Positions 26,473-35,542 of a stretch of 64,000 nt of DNA are shown one piece after another (position 1 is the stretch's first letter; every line of letters starts with the position of its first letter). Under the pieces are notes generated by a model. The model ran no database searches, had not been told where the DNA came from, and saw only the letters and a program-made list of their open reading frames with translations. A program made the position numbers and the translations under genes. Source of the DNA: Eubacterium sp. (GTDB taxonomy: Bacteria; Bacillota; Clostridia; Lachnospirales; Lachnospiraceae); NCBI GenBank assembly GCA_017539165.1, contig JAFYHN010000084.1, positions 1 to 64,000 of the forward strand, written 5' to 3'.

Positions 26473-27138
26473 ATGAGAAATAAAGAAGAAGCAGTTGTAG
26501 TATTCAGTGGTGGACAGGATAGTACAACCTGTCTGGCGTGGGCTGTTAAGAATTATAAAAAAGTTTATGCTGTAAGTTTTGATTATGGACAGAGACACAA
26601 GAAAGAACTTGAATGTGCTGCAGATATTGCGAAAAAACTTGGTGTGGAACATACTGTTCTTAATCTCAAAGAGTTAAATGCCCTTGCTCCGAATTCGCTG
26701 ACCAGAGCAGAGATTGAAGTGGACAAGGAGGCTCCTGAAGAGGGAACACCGAATTCATTTGTTGAGGGAAGAAATCTTCTGTTCCTTACATATGCTGCCA
26801 TATTTGCAAAGACTCATGGAGTAACAGATGTTATCACTGGTGTATCTCAGAGTGATTTTTCGGGATATCCGGATTGTAGAGATGTATTTATTAAGTCTCT
26901 CAATGTTACTTTGAATCTTGCTATGGAATATGAGTTTGATATCATTACACCACTTATGTGGATAGATAAGGAGCAGACATGGGAGATGGCAGATGATCTC
27001 GGTGTGTTTGATCTTGTGAGAAATGAAACTCTCACATGTTATAACGGTGTTAAGGGAGATGGATGTGGAGACTGTCCTGCATGCAAGCTTCGTAAAAGAG
27101 GACTGGAAAGATATCTGGAAAGACGTGTCACAAAGTAG
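26473..27138 (+). CDS. queC: 7-cyano-7-deazaguanine (preQ0) synthase
   Basis: ATP-dependent conversion of CDG to preQ0 with ammonia. The PP-loop motif is [15 protein letters not shown] near the N-terminus. [17 protein letters not shown] substrate residues ([17 protein letters not shown]) and the zinc-binding cysteines in [20 protein letters not shown] complete the family signature. The length is 221 residues. It ends the preQ0 gene set; queF and tgt are not in the window, so later queuosine steps must be encoded elsewhere. Confidence 0.95.
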   Translation: MRNKEEAVVVFSGGQDSTTCLAWAVKNYKKVYAVSFDYGQRHKKELECAADIAKKLGVEHTVLNLKELNALAPNSLTRAEIEVDKEAPEEGTPNSFVEGRNLLFLTYAAIFAKTHGVTDVITGVSQSDFSGYPDCRDVFIKSLNVTLNLAMEYEFDIITPLMWIDKEQTWEMADDLGVFDLVRNETLTCYNGVKGDGCGDCPACKLRKRGLERYLERRVTK

Positions 27139-27173
27139 AACTGATATATATATGAACAGACAGAGGGCTGCGT

Positions 27174-28094
27174 ATGAGTAAGAAACTTCTTTTTATCGTG
27201 AACCCCAAGGCGGGGCGTACGGTTATCAAATCCGATTTTATAAGTATTATAGAAATCTTTTCAAATGAAGGATATATGGTTACGGTATATCCAACAAGAA
27301 GTGGTGAAGAGACTGAAAAATATGTATATAAGAATGCAGAAATGTATGATCTGGTAGTCTGTGCCGGCGGAGATGGAACTCTCGATAATACAGTCGGTGG
27401 AATCATGACGCTTGAAAGAAAACTAAAGAAGAGAATTCATCTGGGATACATTCCGTGTGGAAGTACGAATGATTATGCCAGAAGTTTAAGGATAAGTATG
27501 GATCCGCTTCAGGCTGCAAAGGACATCATGGAAGGCGATAGCAACCACGTCGATGTGGGAAGGCTTGAGAATACATTTTTCATATATGTCGCAGCTTTTG
27601 GGGCATTTACAGATATATCGTATTCAACTCCCCAGAATCTTAAGAATGCACTGGGACATGCCGCTTATGTCCTTGAAGCTAGTAAAACGCTGTTTAATCT
27701 TAAGAGTTACAGAATGAGAGTAATGTTTGATGGCGAGCGAGTAGAGGGCGACTTTATATATGGTCAGGTTACTAATTCGCTGTCGGTAGGAGGATTTAAG
27801 AATATTGCTCCTAAGGATATGTCATTTTCGGATGGGAAGTTTGAGACGGTTCTGATCAAAACACCTGAATCGCCTATTGAACTTCAACGTATTATAAACT
27901 GTCTTCTGGTGGATGACTTAACGGATGATCTTATCGTGTTCCGTAAGTCTTCAAGGGTAGTAGTTCAATGTAGATATGAGGTTCCGTGGACTGTAGACGG
28001 AGAGTATGGCGGAAGCTATAAAACGACACGAATCTCTAATATCCGAAAAGCTATTTCAATAATACTCAGAGACAAGATAGACTTGCTTCAGTAG
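27174..28094 (+). CDS. Diacylglycerol kinase-type lipid kinase (DagK/YegS family)
   Basis: Phosphorylates a lipid, probably diacylglycerol, at the inner membrane face, recycling it to phosphatidate. Family motifs are FIVNPKAG at the N-terminus, VVCAGGDGTLDNTVGG, the nucleotide-binding IPCGSTNDYARSL and, further on, DVGRLENTFF and NSLSVGGFKNIAP. The C-terminal sandwich ends with VPWTVDGEYGG. The length of 306 residues is normal. It follows queC after 35 bases but is functionally unrelated; a promoter for the next operon lies just downstream. Confidence 0.9.
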   Translation: MSKKLLFIVNPKAGRTVIKSDFISIIEIFSNEGYMVTVYPTRSGEETEKYVYKNAEMYDLVVCAGGDGTLDNTVGGIMTLERKLKKRIHLGYIPCGSTNDYARSLRISMDPLQAAKDIMEGDSNHVDVGRLENTFFIYVAAFGAFTDISYSTPQNLKNALGHAAYVLEASKTLFNLKSYRMRVMFDGERVEGDFIYGQVTNSLSVGGFKNIAPKDMSFSDGKFETVLIKTPESPIELQRIINCLLVDDLTDDLIVFRKSSRVVVQCRYEVPWTVDGEYGGSYKTTRISNIRKAISIILRDKIDLLQ

Positions 28095-28133
28095 GCTGCA
28101 AAGCGGCTGAATTAGCGGCATTGACGGGTTTTC

Positions 28134-28162
28134 TTGAAACTTATGAGGTTTTGGTCTATAAT
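28134..28162 (+). promoter_or_regulatory. Sigma-A-type promoter of exopolysaccharide operon
   Basis: TTGAAA, 17 bp, TATAAT, about 40 bases before the sugar transferase start. A TTGACG 13 bases further upstream is not at promoter spacing. Confidence 0.75.
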
Positions 28163-28203
28163 GTCGCTATCTATGTTCTGAAATCATATAAAGGGAAACA
28201 TTT

Positions 28204-29598
28204 ATGAAGGAACTGCTTAAAAAGTGCGAAAACTTAATAGTTCTTCTATTTAAGATAATTTTATATTTAACGGTGTTTGGTACATTTTACGGATTGTTCG
28301 CTATTGAGAATAAGGCTCTTCGTAATCCTTCGAGAACAATGGTTGTAACAATTCTCAGTTATTTAATCTCTGGCTACCTGTTTATCAAAATATATGGTGG
28401 ATATGATATAGGCAAGAGAAAAAGTAAACCTATTATTATATCATTATCGCTTGCGGCATTCATGACCAATCTCATCGCATATATTATGCTGATGGTCATG
28501 AATACGAATAAGAATAACAATACTACGTTCAAGTTGGAACAGCCATGGCTGCTTCTGATAATTATAGTGATACAGTATCTCCTTATTAATATGGCTGTTT
28601 ATGGAGGTAACTGGATATATTTTAAGATATATGATCCGGAAAGATGTCTTATCATTACTTCTTCACAGAGATCTCTGAATGAGATCAGCAGAAGTATTAA
28701 GAAGTATAAGCTTCAGTACAAGATCTGTAGAAATATGGATTATCGAAATGATAATCTGAGAGAGACTATACCTAAGTATGATACGATATTTGTATATGAC
28801 GTACCGATAACTGAAAGAACTCAGATAGTAGAGTTCTGTTATCAGAATATGAAGAATGTTTACATCAATCCGGAAATGGCAGACGTAGTTGAGCTTAATT
28901 CTCATCATGTCATGCTGGATGATGTTTCACTTTTCGAATTATCTTCTCTGGGGCTTACTGCTGAGCAGAAGTTCTTTAAGAGACTGTCTGATATAGTATT
29001 ATCTGTTTTGGCATTGGTACTTTCTACTCCGCTGGTGCTTATTGCTGCAATCGCTATTAAGGTTGAAGATGGTGGTCCTATATTCTTTAAACAGAACAGA
29101 GCGACGAGAGGTGGAAAGATATTCTCAGTTTATAAGCTGAGAACCATGAAGGAGAATGTTGAGAATTATCTGTCCGTTGTTGATGATGAAAGAATAACTT
29201 CGGTAGGAAAGATTCTCAGACGTTTCAGAATTGATGAGATTCCTCAGTTTTTAAATGTCCTTAGGGGCGATATGTCAGTGGTAGGTCCAAGACCTGAGAT
29301 GCTGGCGAATATATTTAACTATACAAATGACCTTCCTGAATTTGAGTATAGATTACGCGTTAAAGCTGGTATTACTGGGTATGCTCAGATTGCTGGAAAG
29401 TACAATACTTCACCGAAGGATAAACTTGTACTTGATCTGATGTATATAGAGGAGTACAGTTTATGGCTTGATTTCAAGCTTATATTCCAGACTCTCATCG
29501 TTATCTTCAAGAAGGATTCGACAGAAGCCTTTGGAACAGAAACGGAAGAAGTATATGACCGATATTATGATGCATTATATCCGGGAGAGAACGAATGA
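28204..29598 (+). CDS. Polyprenyl glycosylphosphotransferase (initiating sugar transferase)
   Basis: Transfers a sugar-1-phosphate from a nucleotide sugar to undecaprenyl phosphate, the first step of exopolysaccharide or glycan assembly, at the membrane. Four N-terminal membrane helices (about 15-135) are followed by a Rossmann-like domain. A re-entrant helix near 262-285 leads to the catalytic domain with GPIFFKQNRATRGGKIFSVY, KLRTM, RRFRIDEIPQFLNVLRGDMS, VVGPRPEM and GITGYAQIAGKYN. This is the WbaP/ExoY-type polyisoprenyl-phosphate transferase fold. The next gene overlaps by four bases. Confidence 0.92.
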   Translation: MKELLKKCENLIVLLFKIILYLTVFGTFYGLFAIENKALRNPSRTMVVTILSYLISGYLFIKIYGGYDIGKRKSKPIIISLSLAAFMTNLIAYIMLMVMNTNKNNNTTFKLEQPWLLLIIIVIQYLLINMAVYGGNWIYFKIYDPERCLIITSSQRSLNEISRSIKKYKLQYKICRNMDYRNDNLRETIPKYDTIFVYDVPITERTQIVEFCYQNMKNVYINPEMADVVELNSHHVMLDDVSLFELSSLGLTAEQKFFKRLSDIVLSVLALVLSTPLVLIAAIAIKVEDGGPIFFKQNRATRGGKIFSVYKLRTMKENVENYLSVVDDERITSVGKILRRFRIDEIPQFLNVLRGDMSVVGPRPEMLANIFNYTNDLPEFEYRLRVKAGITGYAQIAGKYNTSPKDKLVLDLMYIEEYSLWLDFKLIFQTLIVIFKKDSTEAFGTETEEVYDRYYDALYPGENE

Positions 29599-30569
29599 TA
29601 GAGATATTATTAGCTACGTACAATGGCGAAAGATATATAGACAAACAGATCAAATCCCTTCTTACTCAGGATAGGGATGGAATAGATGAAGAAGTCAGAG
29701 TTCTCATAAGAGATGATGGTTCAACTGACGGTACACTTGATGTTATTCGCAAAAGATTGAATTATTACAGAGAGAGAAGAAATGATTTAATCGATGTAAA
29801 GATTCTTGAAGATAGGGTTCCTTCAGGTTCACCTGCTGCGAACTTTATGAAGCTTCTTTCTGTTTCTGCTGCTGATTATGTAATGTTTTCTGATCAGGAC
29901 GATATGTGGTATCGCAGGAAGATGAAGATGACTTATGAGTGTATGAAGGAACAGGAGAGGAAGTATGGAAAAGATACTCCTATACTTGTACATTCTGATC
30001 TTTCATTAATGGATGAAACAGGAAGAAAGATTGCGGATTCATTTTATGAATACCAGAAGCTTCCTAAGACGGATTCTCTGGAACAGCTTCTGATTCAGAA
30101 TACAGTTACGGGATGTACCATGATGCTCAACAGAGCGGCGGCAGAGCTTCTTAAGAAGGCACCAGTAAGTGAGATGATTCTGATGCATGATCATTATGCA
30201 GCAGTTCTAGTAGCTGCTACTGGACATATAAAACTGGTAGACGATGCACTTATAAGATATCGTCAGCATTCAGGAAATGTTGTTGGTGCACATCAGGCTG
30301 GAGGAAGAGAAGAGTATAAACTCAGATTTGACCTGGGACGTGACAGATTCCTTAAGGATATGGATAAGAGCTACCGACAGGCTGGATTCATTCTCAAGAG
30401 ATATGAGAAAGAGATAAGAGAGATGAAAGGGCAGGAGACAGTTGATCTTCTGAGAGATTATTCGAATCTTATTATGGCCGGAAAACTTGAGAGGATGGAA
30501 TTCTTCCAGAAACACGGTATATACAAAAACGGTGCGATAAAGAAGGCGGTTCAGCTATTCTGGTGCTGA
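29595..30569 (+). CDS. Glycosyltransferase family 2 (rhamnosyltransferase-like)
   Basis: A GT-A-fold enzyme that adds a sugar to the growing lipid-linked glycan on the cytosolic face. Motifs are ILLATYNGERYIDKQIKSLL at the N-terminus, RDDGSTDGT, and the metal-binding and acceptor block FSDQDDMWYRRKM, typical of bacterial rhamnosyltransferases of this class. HDHYAAVLVAATGH and RYRQHSGNVVGA follow. It is translationally coupled to the sugar transferase (ATGA). The donor sugar is not certain, though a dTDP-rhamnose pathway gene (rfbD) lies at 35.5 kb. Confidence 0.9.
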   Translation: MIEILLATYNGERYIDKQIKSLLTQDRDGIDEEVRVLIRDDGSTDGTLDVIRKRLNYYRERRNDLIDVKILEDRVPSGSPAANFMKLLSVSAADYVMFSDQDDMWYRRKMKMTYECMKEQERKYGKDTPILVHSDLSLMDETGRKIADSFYEYQKLPKTDSLEQLLIQNTVTGCTMMLNRAAAELLKKAPVSEMILMHDHYAAVLVAATGHIKLVDDALIRYRQHSGNVVGAHQAGGREEYKLRFDLGRDRFLKDMDKSYRQAGFILKRYEKEIREMKGQETVDLLRDYSNLIMAGKLERMEFFQKHGIYKNGAIKKAVQLFWC

Positions 30570-30590
30570 TCTAAATGAGGAAAAATATTG

Positions 30591-31352
30591 ATGAGGATAA
30601 CCGGCGGGATTGTTACATATAACAATGCGAAAACAATAGATAGATGTATAAGTTCTATTTTGGAATATACATCTAAGGGTAATTACGATTTTAAATTGTA
30701 TGTATATGACAATGGTTCTTCTGATGATACGGTTTCGATAATCGATTCCAAGTATCCGGAAGTAACTATTATAAGAGATACGGATAATAAAGGATTCGGT
30801 GCGGGACATAATGCTATACTGAAGATAGTTAATTCAGATATACATTTTGTCATCAATCCGGATATATTTATTGATATGGACACCATCGGGGAGATGGCGC
30901 CATATATTTTGGAGAATGATAAAGTTGGAATGCTGACTCCGAAGATACTTAATAATGACGGAACAGAGCAGTATCTTCCAAAGTATTGTCCGACTATAAG
31001 GTATGTATTTATCAGTAAACTGCCGGGATTTAAATATCTGCGCAGGAGATATACGAGAGCGGATGAGACGTTTGACAAACCGGAGCCGATTGAGTTCTGT
31101 ACAGGATGTTTCTTCGGAATAAGAACTTCTTATTTCAAGGAGATGAAGGGATTCAATAACTGTTTCTTCATGTACTGTGAAGATACAGATCTTTCTCAGC
31201 GAGTGAGGGCAGATGGAAAGGATATAATCTTTTATCCTTATGCAACTGCTCATCATAACTGGCAGAGAGATAACACGGGAAATCTGAAGGGAATATACAG
31301 ATTCCTGAAGTCACTTGTGGTTTATTCCAAGAAGTGGAAGGTACCTTTCTAA
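30591..31352 (+). CDS. Glycosyltransferase family 2
   Basis: Second GT2 enzyme of the cluster, 253 residues. GGIVTYNNAKTIDRCISSIL, VYDNGSSDDTV and NKGFGAGHNAIL are the nucleotide-binding part. INPDIFID is the DxD-like position, and FFMYCEDTDLSQRV carries the likely catalytic EDTD. It resembles WcaA/rhamnosyl transferase-like proteins of exopolysaccharide loci. ATG 30591 is chosen (GAGG ten bases upstream); TTG 30588 directly before it is an alternative. Confidence 0.9.
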   Translation: MRITGGIVTYNNAKTIDRCISSILEYTSKGNYDFKLYVYDNGSSDDTVSIIDSKYPEVTIIRDTDNKGFGAGHNAILKIVNSDIHFVINPDIFIDMDTIGEMAPYILENDKVGMLTPKILNNDGTEQYLPKYCPTIRYVFISKLPGFKYLRRRYTRADETFDKPEPIEFCTGCFFGIRTSYFKEMKGFNNCFFMYCEDTDLSQRVRADGKDIIFYPYATAHHNWQRDNTGNLKGIYRFLKSLVVYSKKWKVPF

Positions 31353-31365
31353 GCGGAGGTTTTTC

Positions 31366-32013
31366 GTGGATATTAAAAATCTAATAAAAGTAAATATAAT
31401 TAACATAGTAATTCTATTGCTGGTGTGTGGTCTGTATCTGCTTTTCAACAATGTATTGGAAATGTCCTCGGCGGTGACCATTGGTATAACAGCGGTTCTT
31501 TCAGTTTTTTGGGCACTTTATGTCATTTACAGTAATTATACATTGCTGGTCGCAGATAAAGATTATGACGATGATGTAAATTCAAAGAATTATACTAAGA
31601 AACTCTTGAACAGACTCAGAACAACAGGTAATACGAAAGTATTTGCACAGGAGAGAGCAACTCTGTGCAGAGTGTATGAGAGTGTGATCTCAAGAAAGAG
31701 CTATGTTGAGGGAAAAGGTACATACAGTAAATTATATGATCTATATGAGCTGACCGAAAACCAGATTATAAGAAATATTGAAAATGCGACGGAATATGTT
31801 TCCACGTTTGATTATATATCTGGAAAAGACACGGGGTATATGAGAAGGTTGGCAAATGAATCAACGGTACTGCTAGATAAGTTTAATAAGCTTATGGAAC
31901 TGTCAGTTTCGTATGATGATACTTCGAGAGATTATGATACGAGAGAACTTGATGATATGATCGAAAATCTTGAGAAGATGAAGGATATTGGGAAAGGAAA
32001 ACTTGGGGCATGA
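31366..32013 (+). CDS. Membrane protein of unknown function next to VWA protein
   Basis: A 215-residue protein with two N-terminal membrane helices (about 10-25 and 35-55), followed by a long charged, mostly helical cytosolic domain (VYESVISRKSYVEGKG, TVLLDKFNKLMELSVSYDD). No family was recognised; the helical tail is loosely reminiscent of XpaC/TelA-type partners. The start is GTG 31366 because GGAGG lies six bases upstream; the frame's earlier ATG at 31315 overlaps the glycosyltransferase. It overlaps the next gene by four bases, so the two products probably work together. Confidence 0.7.
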   Translation: MDIKNLIKVNIINIVILLLVCGLYLLFNNVLEMSSAVTIGITAVLSVFWALYVIYSNYTLLVADKDYDDDVNSKNYTKKLLNRLRTTGNTKVFAQERATLCRVYESVISRKSYVEGKGTYSKLYDLYELTENQIIRNIENATEYVSTFDYISGKDTGYMRRLANESTVLLDKFNKLMELSVSYDDTSRDYDTRELDDMIENLEKMKDIGKGKLGA

Positions 32014-33650
32014 AAAAGAATACTATTATTTTATTGGGTGTAATATTCGGAGTAATAATCATTTTGATCGCCGGCGGTGGTGCTATATATAAAAATATGA
32101 AGACGGGTAAATCCGTTGCTTCTATGTTAAAGCACATTAAAGTTACAGAGGCTGATCCGGTTAAAGCATCTATATCACTTGATGACAGCAGTCTGTATGA
32201 TGAACTTCCTGAGATAACTAAGTATCCTCTTTCGGTTGATGCAAATGCTGATGTGGTTCTCGAAGTTATGACTTCACCTGAGAAGGCTGGAGAATCATAT
32301 GAATCATGGCTTATAGATGTGGCAAAGAATTTCAATAATGAGAGAAAAACTACTTCAGGTGGAAAGACTATTGGGATTCAGGTTCGTTCTGTGACATCAG
32401 GACTTGCGGCAGACTATATCATCTCAAATAAGCATACTCCTCAGATGTTCACTCCTTCAAATTATCTCTGGGGCGAATATGTAAATGCCAATGGTGGAAA
32501 TATTACAGTAAAGAAAGAACGTCTTGTCGGTAATACCGCAGGACTGCTTATAGATAAGAACAGTCAGTATAAAACTTATGATGATATCATAAATGCAGTA
32601 CAGTCTGGACAGATAAACATCGGATATACAAATCCACAGACCAGTTCAACAGGTATGAATCTGCTTCTTTCAATTCTTCACTCGGGTGATGCAGAAAACC
32701 TGTTTAGTGATGCAGGAATTCAGAACTTTACCAAATTCCAGCAGAATATTCCATTTGTTGCATATAATACGATGCAGATGAGAGATAGTGCCCAGAAGGG
32801 AACTCTTGACGGAATGATCCTGGAGTATCAGACATATATAAATGAGCCGAATGTAAATAAGATATATGATTTTATCCCGTTCGGTGTAAGACATGATAAT
32901 CCTCTTTATGTCGTTAATCAGGATTATCTCAGTGCTGACGAGATTGATGGAATAAATCAGTTTGCTGATTATTGCCTTAATCCAGCTAGTCAGGAGATTG
33001 CAACAAAATACGGATTCAATGCAAATGATGATTACAAGACAGATATGGCATTTTCTGGTTCTGAAGTTAACAAGGCTCTTGAAATGTATAAGGCAAACAA
33101 AGATAACGGAAAGGATATCATCGCAGTATTTGTTGCTGACTGCAGTGGAAGTATGTATGGAGATCCTATCATGCAGCTCAAGCAGTCTCTTTCAAACGGA
33201 ATGCAGTATATCAAAGAGAATAACTATGTAGGTCTTGTAAGTTACAGTGATGATGTTACTATAGAAGTTCCTATAGCGAAGTTTGATATGAATCAGAAGG
33301 CTTATTTCCAGGGAGGAATCAACCGTCTTACTGCAAATGGATCTACAGCCAGCTATGATGCAGTTGTTGTTGCCATGAATATGATAGAAGAAGCTAAGAA
33401 GGATCATCCTGATGCGAAAGCTATGATATTCCTTCTGAGTGATGGATATCAGAATGTTGGTTACAGTCTAAATACACTGAAGCCAGCGCTCAAAGAATCA
33501 ACTCTACCGGTATACACTATCAGCTATACATCAGATGCAGATAAAGATGCTATGAGAGAACTGTCAGAGGTTAACGAGGCAGCGACTATAAATGCGGATA
33601 GTGAAGATATCGTGTATAAGATAAAGAGTTTGTTTAATAGTCAGATGTAG
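32010..33650 (+). CDS. Membrane-anchored solute-binding plus VWA-domain protein
   Basis: One N-terminal membrane helix (about 7-27) anchors a 546-residue extracellular protein. Residues about 75-335 look like a periplasmic-type solute-binding domain (VLEVMTSPEKAG, PQMFTPSNYLWGEYV, INIGYTNPQTSSTGMNLL). Residues about 365-546 form a von Willebrand factor A domain with the MIDAS motif D377-C-S-G-S, plus VGLVSYSDDV, NGSTASYDA and FLLSDGYQN for the other metal contacts. This fusion suggests a surface sensor or adhesive assembly protein. It is translationally coupled to the preceding membrane protein and probably cotranscribed with the exopolysaccharide genes. Confidence 0.85.
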   Translation: MKKNTIILLGVIFGVIIILIAGGGAIYKNMKTGKSVASMLKHIKVTEADPVKASISLDDSSLYDELPEITKYPLSVDANADVVLEVMTSPEKAGESYESWLIDVAKNFNNERKTTSGGKTIGIQVRSVTSGLAADYIISNKHTPQMFTPSNYLWGEYVNANGGNITVKKERLVGNTAGLLIDKNSQYKTYDDIINAVQSGQINIGYTNPQTSSTGMNLLLSILHSGDAENLFSDAGIQNFTKFQQNIPFVAYNTMQMRDSAQKGTLDGMILEYQTYINEPNVNKIYDFIPFGVRHDNPLYVVNQDYLSADEIDGINQFADYCLNPASQEIATKYGFNANDDYKTDMAFSGSEVNKALEMYKANKDNGKDIIAVFVADCSGSMYGDPIMQLKQSLSNGMQYIKENNYVGLVSYSDDVTIEVPIAKFDMNQKAYFQGGINRLTANGSTASYDAVVVAMNMIEEAKKDHPDAKAMIFLLSDGYQNVGYSLNTLKPALKESTLPVYTISYTSDADKDAMRELSEVNEAATINADSEDIVYKIKSLFNSQM

Positions 33651-33654
33651 GGCG

Positions 33655-33765
33655 CTTATAATGCTTTTCTCAGCTCTACAGAAAGCGCTTATAATGTTTT
33701 TCTCAGCTCTACTCTCGTACGGAGAGGCACCTAAAATGCCTTTTTCAGCTCTACTCTCGTACGGT
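33655..33765 (+). repeat. Three imperfect tandem units at the left side of family A copy 2
   Basis: Units begin at about 33654, 33684 and 33727. The first two share GCGCTTATAATGCTTTTCTC with one change, and all three contain TTTTCTCAGCTCTAC or a close variant. The second and third also share CTCTCGTACGG. The third is the left arm of the family A element, so the arm seems to have been copied in tandem. Reading frames through this block are repeat artefacts. Confidence 0.65.
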
Positions 33766-33862
33766 GCGGGGCCCCTAGGCTCACTAAGCTCTCAGCCACT
33801 TATAGCGGCTGAATCGCTAAGTGAACAGGCCCGCAACGGCTTCAAAAGGCATTGTAAGGTGC
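33726..33862 (+). repeat. Structured palindromic repeat, family A copy 2
   Basis: GCACCTAAAATGCCTTTT at the left is complementary to AAAAGGCATTGTAAGGTGC at the right, with one bulge. The core matches the copy at 24.1 kb in CGGTGCGGG, CCCCTAG, CACTAAGCTCTCAG, AATCGCTAAGTG and CCCGCAACGG. The inner hairpin is TCAGCC...GGCTGA here and CACC...CGGTG in copy 1, so paired positions vary together. The rest of the gap to purB (33863-34017) is AT-rich with no feature seen. Confidence 0.75.
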
Positions 33863-34017
33863 AGGAGAGTGTTTAAAAATTTAAGTTATTTTGGATTATA
33901 AGCGAATTTAAAACATCTGGTGTAAGAGAAGAAAAAGCTCTTATGAAGTAGAAATAATATGTGTTAATTATTTAATTATTTTATATTTAAAAGAAAAAAA
34001 GAAATGAGGAGTAAAAA

Positions 34018-35472
34018 ATGAGTTACGACAAGTACGAAAGCCCACTTTCACAGAGATATGCTAGTAAGGAGATGCAGTATATCTTTTCTCCTGACAAGAA
34101 GTTTAAGACCTGGAGAAAGCTTTGGATTGCGTTAGCAGAAGTTGAGATGGAACTGGAGCTTCCGGATGAGAATGGAAATCCTCGTATCACTCAGGCGATG
34201 ATCGATGAGCTTAAGGCAAATGCTGAGGATATCGATTATGAGATGGCGAGACAGGAAGAGGCAAAGGTAAGACATGATGTTATGGCTCATGTTCATACTT
34301 ATGGTGCTAAGTGTCCTAATGCTGCTGGTATCATTCACCTTGGTGCAACAAGCTGCTATGTTGGTGATAATACTGATGTTATCATTATGACAGAGGGCTT
34401 GAAGCTTGTCAGAAAGAAACTTCTTAATGTTATAAATGAACTTTCAAAGTTTGCTATGGAGTATAAGGATCTTCCTACTATAGCATTCACACATTTTCAG
34501 CCTGCTCAGCCTACAACAGTAGGAAAGAGAGCAACTCTCTGGCTGAATGAGCTTTATATGGACCTTCAGGATGTTGAGTACATGATATCACAGCAGAAGC
34601 TTCTTGGTTCTAAGGGAACAACGGGTACTCAGGCTTCATTCCTTGAGCTCTTTAACGGAGACCATGATAAGGTTAAGAAACTTGACAAGATGATAGCTGA
34701 GAAGATGGGATTTGATGATGTATATCCTGTTTCTGGACAGACATATTCACGTAAGGTTGATTCGCGTGTGCTGAATGTTCTTTCGGGAATTGCACAGTCT
34801 GCTCATAAGTTCTCAAATGACATCAGACTTCTTCAGCATCTGAAGCAGATTGAAGAACCATTTGAAAAGAATCAGATCGGCTCATCAGCTATGGCATACA
34901 AGAGAAATCCTATGAGAAGTGAGCGTATCGCATCTCTTGCAAACTATGTTATCTGTGATGCACTTAATCCGGCTATCACAGCTTCAACACAGTGGTTTGA
35001 GAGAACTCTTGATGATTCAGCTAACAAGAGAATCTCTGTTCCGGAAGCATTCCTTGCAGTAGATGGTATCCTTGATCTGTATCTTAACGTTGTCGATGGT
35101 CTTGTAGTATATGATAAGGTAATCGAGAAGAAGTTTATGGAAGAGATTCCTTTTATGGCTACAGAGAACATCATGATGGATGCTACAAAGGCTGGTGGAG
35201 ACAGACAGGAGCTTCATGAGAAGATTCGTCAGTACTCTATGGAAGCTGGTGCGAATGTAAAGAAGGAAGGTAAGGAGAATAACCTTCTTGAGCTGATTGC
35301 AGCTGATCCTGCATTTGGTAGAACTCTTGATGAACTTAAGGCACTTATGGAGCCATCACTTTATGTTGGACGTGCTCCTCAGCAGACAGAGGAATATATA
35401 AACGAAGTAATTAAGCCGGTTCTTGATGCTAACAAAGAAGAACTTGGACTTACAGCTGAGATTAACGTATAA
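34018..35472 (+). CDS. purB: Adenylosuccinate lyase
   Basis: Cleaves SAICAR and adenylosuccinate with release of fumarate, in purine and AMP synthesis. The 484-residue protein belongs to the longer, eukaryote-like clade. ATSCYVGDNTDVI and FTHFQPAQPTTVGKRA are the substrate-binding blocks, and IGSSAMAYKRNPMRSER is the fumarase-superfamily signature with the catalytic serine loop. The start follows ATGAGGAG. It is followed by an unrelated sugar gene, so grouping is loose. Confidence 0.95.
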   Translation: MSYDKYESPLSQRYASKEMQYIFSPDKKFKTWRKLWIALAEVEMELELPDENGNPRITQAMIDELKANAEDIDYEMARQEEAKVRHDVMAHVHTYGAKCPNAAGIIHLGATSCYVGDNTDVIIMTEGLKLVRKKLLNVINELSKFAMEYKDLPTIAFTHFQPAQPTTVGKRATLWLNELYMDLQDVEYMISQQKLLGSKGTTGTQASFLELFNGDHDKVKKLDKMIAEKMGFDDVYPVSGQTYSRKVDSRVLNVLSGIAQSAHKFSNDIRLLQHLKQIEEPFEKNQIGSSAMAYKRNPMRSERIASLANYVICDALNPAITASTQWFERTLDDSANKRISVPEAFLAVDGILDLYLNVVDGLVVYDKVIEKKFMEEIPFMATENIMMDATKAGGDRQELHEKIRQYSMEAGANVKKEGKENNLLELIAADPAFGRTLDELKALMEPSLYVGRAPQQTEEYINEVIKPVLDANKEELGLTAEINV

Positions 35473-35542
35473 ATTTATAAATCAAAGAATAAGATTCTTC
35501 GGATTATATGTCCGGAGAATCTTGTATATTAGGAGAAAAAAT

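Noticed and set aside
33661..33876. 71-codon + strand reading frame
   Set aside because: It lies entirely in the tandem units and hairpin of repeat family A, has repeated peptide segments that mirror the DNA repeat, and lacks a ribosome binding site.
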